Below are positions 33,281 through 37,298 of a DNA stretch of 37,298 bases, one piece after another; within the stretch, counting starts at the first letter, position 1; every line of letters starts with the position of its first letter. The DNA lies in assembly GCF_000499385.1 (NCBI RefSeq), contig NW_013655194.1:5215-42512 (forward strand). Reading direction: 5' to 3'. The stretch comes from Eimeria necatrix (lineage: Eukaryota > Apicomplexa > Conoidasida > Eucoccidiorida > Eimeriidae). Position numbers and translations under genes: made by a program. Below the pieces are notes generated by a model. It did not search any database. It was not told the origin of the DNA and saw only the letters and a program-made list of their open reading frames with translations.

Positions 33281-36172
33281 ATGGAAGTAGGGGAGTATCA
33301 TTTTCAAAGGGCGTTAGCCTCCTTAAATCGTTATTTTTTATTTTTTAGCTTATCCCCTGATTGGTCGTCTGTCTCCTTCGAATCATCTCTTGCTGCTGAT
33401 GCATTCAAGGCGGCCGCAGTACCAACAAACGAGGCTAAAGCCCTCAGGCTATGGGCGCAAGCAGAAATACACTTAGGCAGACACAAGCAGGCGGGGAAAA
33501 TACTCGAAAGAGTGAGTTAGTAAATATATCTGGGCTCATTTACGCTTATCGCTTTTAGTACTATTTCTTTATTCTTGCCTGCGTTATTTCAATCCTAATT
33601 ATATTTGCATTTTATCTCTGTAGTTTTTCTGTTTATTCTTGCATGCGTTATTTCAATCCTAATTATATATGCATTTTCAGTCTGTAGTTTTTTTGTTTAT
33701 CCTTGCATCCGTTATTTCAATCCTAATTATGTTTGCATTTTGTCTTTGTAGCTTTTCTGTTCCAGCGATACAAGTAGAAGCGCAATTACGTGGTCACAAC
33801 TCGGCCCAAAGAATACTAGAAGGCGGGCCTGAATACCCGCCGTTAGTGTTGTTGTTTTGTTTGTGTTCTCATTTATGTAATTTTCTGCGCTTTTTTAAAG
33901 CGAGCCCGTTGCTAATCTAAATAAAACTGTGCCCATCTTTCTCCCTTTATGTACGCAGTGAGATGTCAGGACTGTCTTTGTCGCTGCATTGCTGCTCCCT
34001 TGCATTTGCTTCAGACTCTCCTTTTCTGTTATATCCATTAAGGCTTCTTTTCAGAAGAACATCTGGGTGAAACGACAAGCAAATATCTGTGTTACATCAA
34101 TATTAGCGCCGCTGTTGTTGTCTATCGTTGTGGTTTTCATGAAATCTGCTATTTTTGCCATTTGTATGGTTATTATTTTAAGTTGATGTTCTGTGGGCTA
34201 TGCTTACAAAAGTTGTTCCGACAATTTCTACGCTGATGCCAACGTGAGCACGTGCGTATGCGTTTTCAGTGATGTCTATTCGCAAGGACTGATCAGCTTT
34301 TCCACACAAATGCACAAACATCTTCACTCCTTTCCGTGCTTCTTCCTCCTTGACTCTTATCTTCTTTTATGCAAAGTTCTCGCCTTTTTTCCATTCATAT
34401 TGTTGTGCCCTTGTTTGCGGGTGTGTGTGCTGTAGCTGGGGGAACTGTTGGTCCTGCACAAAAAGGCAACACGGCGTAACAGCAGGAACACCAGCAACAG
34501 CATGAATAACAGCATGAACAACAGCATCAACAGCAACGCCAACATTACCAGCAGCGATAGCGGCAACAGCAAGAGCAGTAGCATAAGGGGAATCCCGGCG
34601 TCTGCTGCAGCAGCATACGAGGAGGGGCTCCAGTGCTACAGCGAGGCAGTGAAGCACTATAAAGCAGCTGCATCAACTGATGCTGCTGTATGTTTACTGC
34701 TGCGCATAGCAGCTGCACGGGAGAAGGAAAAAACTCCAGAATCAGCAGAAGCAGCGGCAGCAGCTTACGAGGATGCGCTGCACTTACGTTCAGCCAGCGG
34801 AAAGCAGCAGGAAACTGCTGAGGTGTACAAACACTACATTTGCATGCTCGTCCGAATGGGACAAATACGACAGGCTATTTCTGTCTCTCTTAGGCGGGCC
34901 AATTGCCTTTTTGAATTGAATAAATTAAATGGGGTACACAAGTCAATTCTTTCTGCTGTGCTTCTCTTTTTATCGCTCGAACAGTACACAATGGCAGACA
35001 GAACACTCTCAGGACAAGAAGTAAACAACACAGGAACCAGCAGCGATAGCGGCAACAGCAAGAGCAGTAGCATAAGGGGAATCCCGGCGTCTGCTGCAGC
35101 AGCATACGAGGAGGGGCTCCAGTGCTACAGCGAGGCAGTGAAGCACTATAAAGCAGCTGCATCAACTGATGCTGCTGTATGTTTACTGCTGCGCATAGCA
35201 GCTGCACGGGAGAAGGAAAAAACTCCAGAATCAGCAGAAGCAGCGGCAGCAGCTTACGAGGATGCGCTGCACTTACGTTCAGCCAGCGGAAAGCAGCAGG
35301 AAACTGCTGAGGTGTACAAACACTACATTTGCATGCTCGTCCGAATGGGACAAATACGACAGGCTATTTCTGTCTCTCTTAGGCGGGCCAATTGCCTTTT
35401 TGAATTGAATAAATTAAATGGGGTACACAAGTCAATTCTTTCTGCTGTGCTTCTCTTTTTATCGCTCGAACAGTACACAATGGCAGACAGAACACTCTCA
35501 GGACAAGAAGTAAACAACACAGGAACAAAACCTAAGCGCTAAGCCCTAATTTCAAAGGTCCAAGGTTCAAATTTTGACCCTGGGCCCGAATACTAAATTT
35601 TAAGCTAGACACGTGCTGCGAAGCCCTTTAGAACGCTTGAACGCAATGAGCAGCCCTGAATAGGTGCATACACTGTTAGAAGTGCCTGGAGACACTTAGG
35701 TGCACAAGCCCTGAGTTCTAAGCCGTCGGAGAAACGGAAAAGTAGCTGGCAGTGCACTGTCGGGAAGGCATCGTTGTGCGGAGCTCTAGCCCGTCTCACT
35801 TTGTTCTTAGGGTCGAAGCGCTTCGGCTGATCATTGGTTCATAATTCACGGTTCCGTCCTTTGCTCAAAGGGTTACTTGTCATTGCTTCAGAGTGACTGT
35901 TTGTGCTGATTCAGGCGCTGCGTAGCAGCTTTCTGGGGAGCCCCGAGTTTGCTGCCGGTGCTGCCGCAGTAGACGCTTTCAAGCACGGTGATGCTGCTGC
36001 TGCTGCTGCTGCTTTGGAGTCGCCCGTATTTCGTTTGCTACTGCCACCAGTTGCATCACTCGCTGCTCGCATGGCAGCAGAGGCCAGAGAAAGGTGCAGT
36101 AGCAGCGCCAGCAACCCCATTGGGGAAGTGGGCATTGGCGCTGAGGCTATCGATGCGTTGCTGACCGGCTGA
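33281..36172 (+). CDS. NAPG: Gamma-SNAP (NSF attachment protein), 3 exons, 520 aa as assembled
   Basis: Exons: 33281-33511, 34436-35509, 35915-36172; phase 0 at both introns. SNAPs are helical-repeat adaptors that recruit NSF to SNARE complexes after membrane fusion. The N-terminus (GEYHFQRALASLNRYFLF, then LSPDWSS) matches the first helices of gamma-SNAP in order and spacing. The repeats continue with AFKAAAV, AGKILERLGELL and EGLQCYSEAVKHYKAAA. The C-terminal exon has LESPVFRLLLPPVASLA, like the SPLFK region of gamma- rather than alpha-SNAP. An Asn/Ser-rich insert (about residues 91-125) comes from AAC/AGC repeats. Exon 2 contains a 163-codon unit twice (residues 115-277 and 278-435), so the assembled protein is far longer than the usual about 310 residues. 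With one copy it is 357. Intron 1 carries a 64-bp tandem repeat. Confidence 0.85.
33560..33751 (+). repeat. 64-bp tandem repeat, three imperfect copies, in gamma-SNAP intron 1
   Basis: Units are 33560-33623, 33624-33687 and 33688-33751. They share GTTATTTCAATCCTAATTAT and end in a pyrimidine-rich stretch plus TGTAG. Each unit therefore ends in an acceptor-like sequence. The first unit diverges most at its left end. Confidence 0.85.
34547..35526 (+). repeat. Perfect 489-bp tandem duplication within gamma-SNAP exon 2
   Basis: Copy 1 starts at 34547 (ACCAGCAGCGATAGC) and copy 2 at 35036. Every base I compared is identical through GGACAAGAAGTAAACAACAC, and the match ends at about 35526. The period is 489 bp, exactly 163 codons, so the frame stays open. 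Each copy begins with an acceptor-like ACCAG and carries the donor GAA|GTAAAC near its end. The unit is therefore nearly a complete exon cassette. Confidence 0.95.
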
Positions 36173-37298
36173 TGCAGGAGACAATGTCATTTTATGAACA
36201 GCATAAGACCAAAACGTCTTGCATGCAATTTACAAGGGAGATGGGTCCGGAGTATGGCTGTGACCGTATGCAGTTAGAGCGAATCGCACTAGGCTAGGTT
36301 TGCTGGTTCTGTCCTCATTCCCGAACAGTTCCCATGCAAATACGAATTCATGTACAAGTGTGAAAGCAGATATGTAGACTCACTCAAACGTATGTGTCCT
36401 CATTCCCGAACAGTTCCCATGCAAATACGAATTCATGTACAAGTGTGAAAGCAGATATGTAGACTCACTCAAACGTATGTATATGATTACGTAAGACATA
36501 AACATGTATGATGGCATCAGACGTGTCTGCACACATGCGTGTGCGCGTATGGATATATATATATGTAGGCATGCAGTTGCTTGTCTCGAGTGTGCGCAAA
36601 TATATTTGCTTGTAGCAAAGCGAAAATCAACTCTTTTCTGCACTTGTCCATGCGTGCATGCTAGTGTAGACATGCACGTATGCCTCGAGGTATTTGCAAG
36701 TTCATATCTATGTTTAATGCATTGTATGCAACTGCTCCTACAAATATATTGTCGCTCTTTTGTATGTACGTACATTAATTTCACGTTTGTTCAGCACGTA
36801 ACGAATCATGCATGCGTCTCTATCACTGCACGTAAGTGCACACCTACATGAAGAGACATTACAGTAGAGGGACATATTAAAGGGCTCCAAGACGCAAAAA
36901 AATATGCAGAGAAAGCAAAGGCAAATATACGGACTGGAACAAGGACAAACGTGCGGGAAACAGTAAGGTGAAGGCACAAGCAACAATCTCGGAAAGTGTG
37001 GGGGCAGGAGCAACTATAAAGCCAGAAAGGTCACAGCATTAAGGAAACAAAAATAGCTGAAACAAGGTGTTGATGAAAGGAATAACGGGAAATGGCAACT
37101 GCATAAAGACAGATCTGGAAGGGGATAAACATGAACAGAAACAAAAACGCAGGTACAGAAGATTCTTCCTTTGTTCCTCGTGTAGTATTTCGGTTCAAAT
37201 AGAAGAAAAAATACACAGCAGAGCCAAAGAAGAGACAACGCCGAAATTCCGGTACCAGGAAAGAGGAGGACAAGGCACAGAAGCGTGAAGCTTTGGCC
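36173..37298. other. 3' flank of gamma-SNAP and right edge of the window
   Basis: No supported gene. It contains the 85-bp duplication, AT-rich DNA with a short TATATATATATG run near 36554, and from about 36,890 a purine-rich plus strand like the introns of the minus-strand gene. The last 400 bases may belong to an intron of a minus-strand gene continuing outside the window. Confidence 0.35.
36311..36480. repeat. Perfect 85-bp tandem duplication
   Basis: Two identical copies (36311-36395 and 36396-36480), each beginning GTCCTCATTCCCGAACAG and ending AAACGTATGT. It lies about 140 bp after the gamma-SNAP stop codon, and nothing coding is recognised in it. Confidence 0.95.

Noticed and set aside
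33281..36172. Alpha-SNAP instead of gamma-SNAP
   Set aside because: The order of N-terminal helices and the C-terminal SPVFRLL block fit gamma-SNAP; the typical alpha-SNAP C-terminal end is absent.

Overview
This window looks like nuclear DNA of an apicomplexan coccidian, most likely Eimeria; the species cannot be set from the sequence. The reasons are intron-rich genes with GT-AG junctions, many CAG/GCA/AGC triplet tracts read as poly-Gln, poly-Ala or poly-Ser inside otherwise recognisable proteins, and scattered degenerate copies of the telomere-type heptamer TTTAGGG, often inside introns. No bacterial, organellar, phage, tRNA or rRNA feature was seen.

Layout. Bases 1 to about 8,960 are nearly free of triplet repeats and telomere-like repeats and hold no gene I can support well: one possible membrane-protein exon (minus strand, 4277-4612), a weak candidate exon near 2.5 kb, and a perfect 29-bp inverted repeat at 8203-8267. 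From about 8.97 kb on, the DNA is gene- and repeat-rich. In order: a five-exon gene for a 213-aa four-helix voltage-sensor-like protein (8968-10630, +); a long Gln/Ala-rich coiled-coil ORF (12946-15636, +); a small three-exon gene for a probable mitochondrial membrane protein (16027-16614, +); COP9 signalosome subunit 2 in 11 exons (20562-16611, -), whose 3' end meets the previous gene; a 1,085-aa OB-fold/CCCH-finger/methyltransferase-like protein (25376-21860, -); an unrecognised seven-exon gene (31733-27436, -); and gamma-SNAP in three exons (33281-36172, +), in which 489 bp of one exon is perfectly duplicated in tandem.

The genes are mainly housekeeping: control of cullin-RING ligases (CSN2), membrane fusion (gamma-SNAP), RNA modification (methyltransferase) and ion or voltage sensing. 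They do not form one pathway. All exon models were built by hand from splice signals, reading phase and remembered family similarity. In each multi-exon model the phases join without a frame break, but no transcript was available.

Best leads: the duplicated exon segment of gamma-SNAP, the OB/CCCH/methyltransferase fusion, the small voltage-sensor-only protein, two GC-AG introns in CSN2, and the long hairpin in the gene-poor part.
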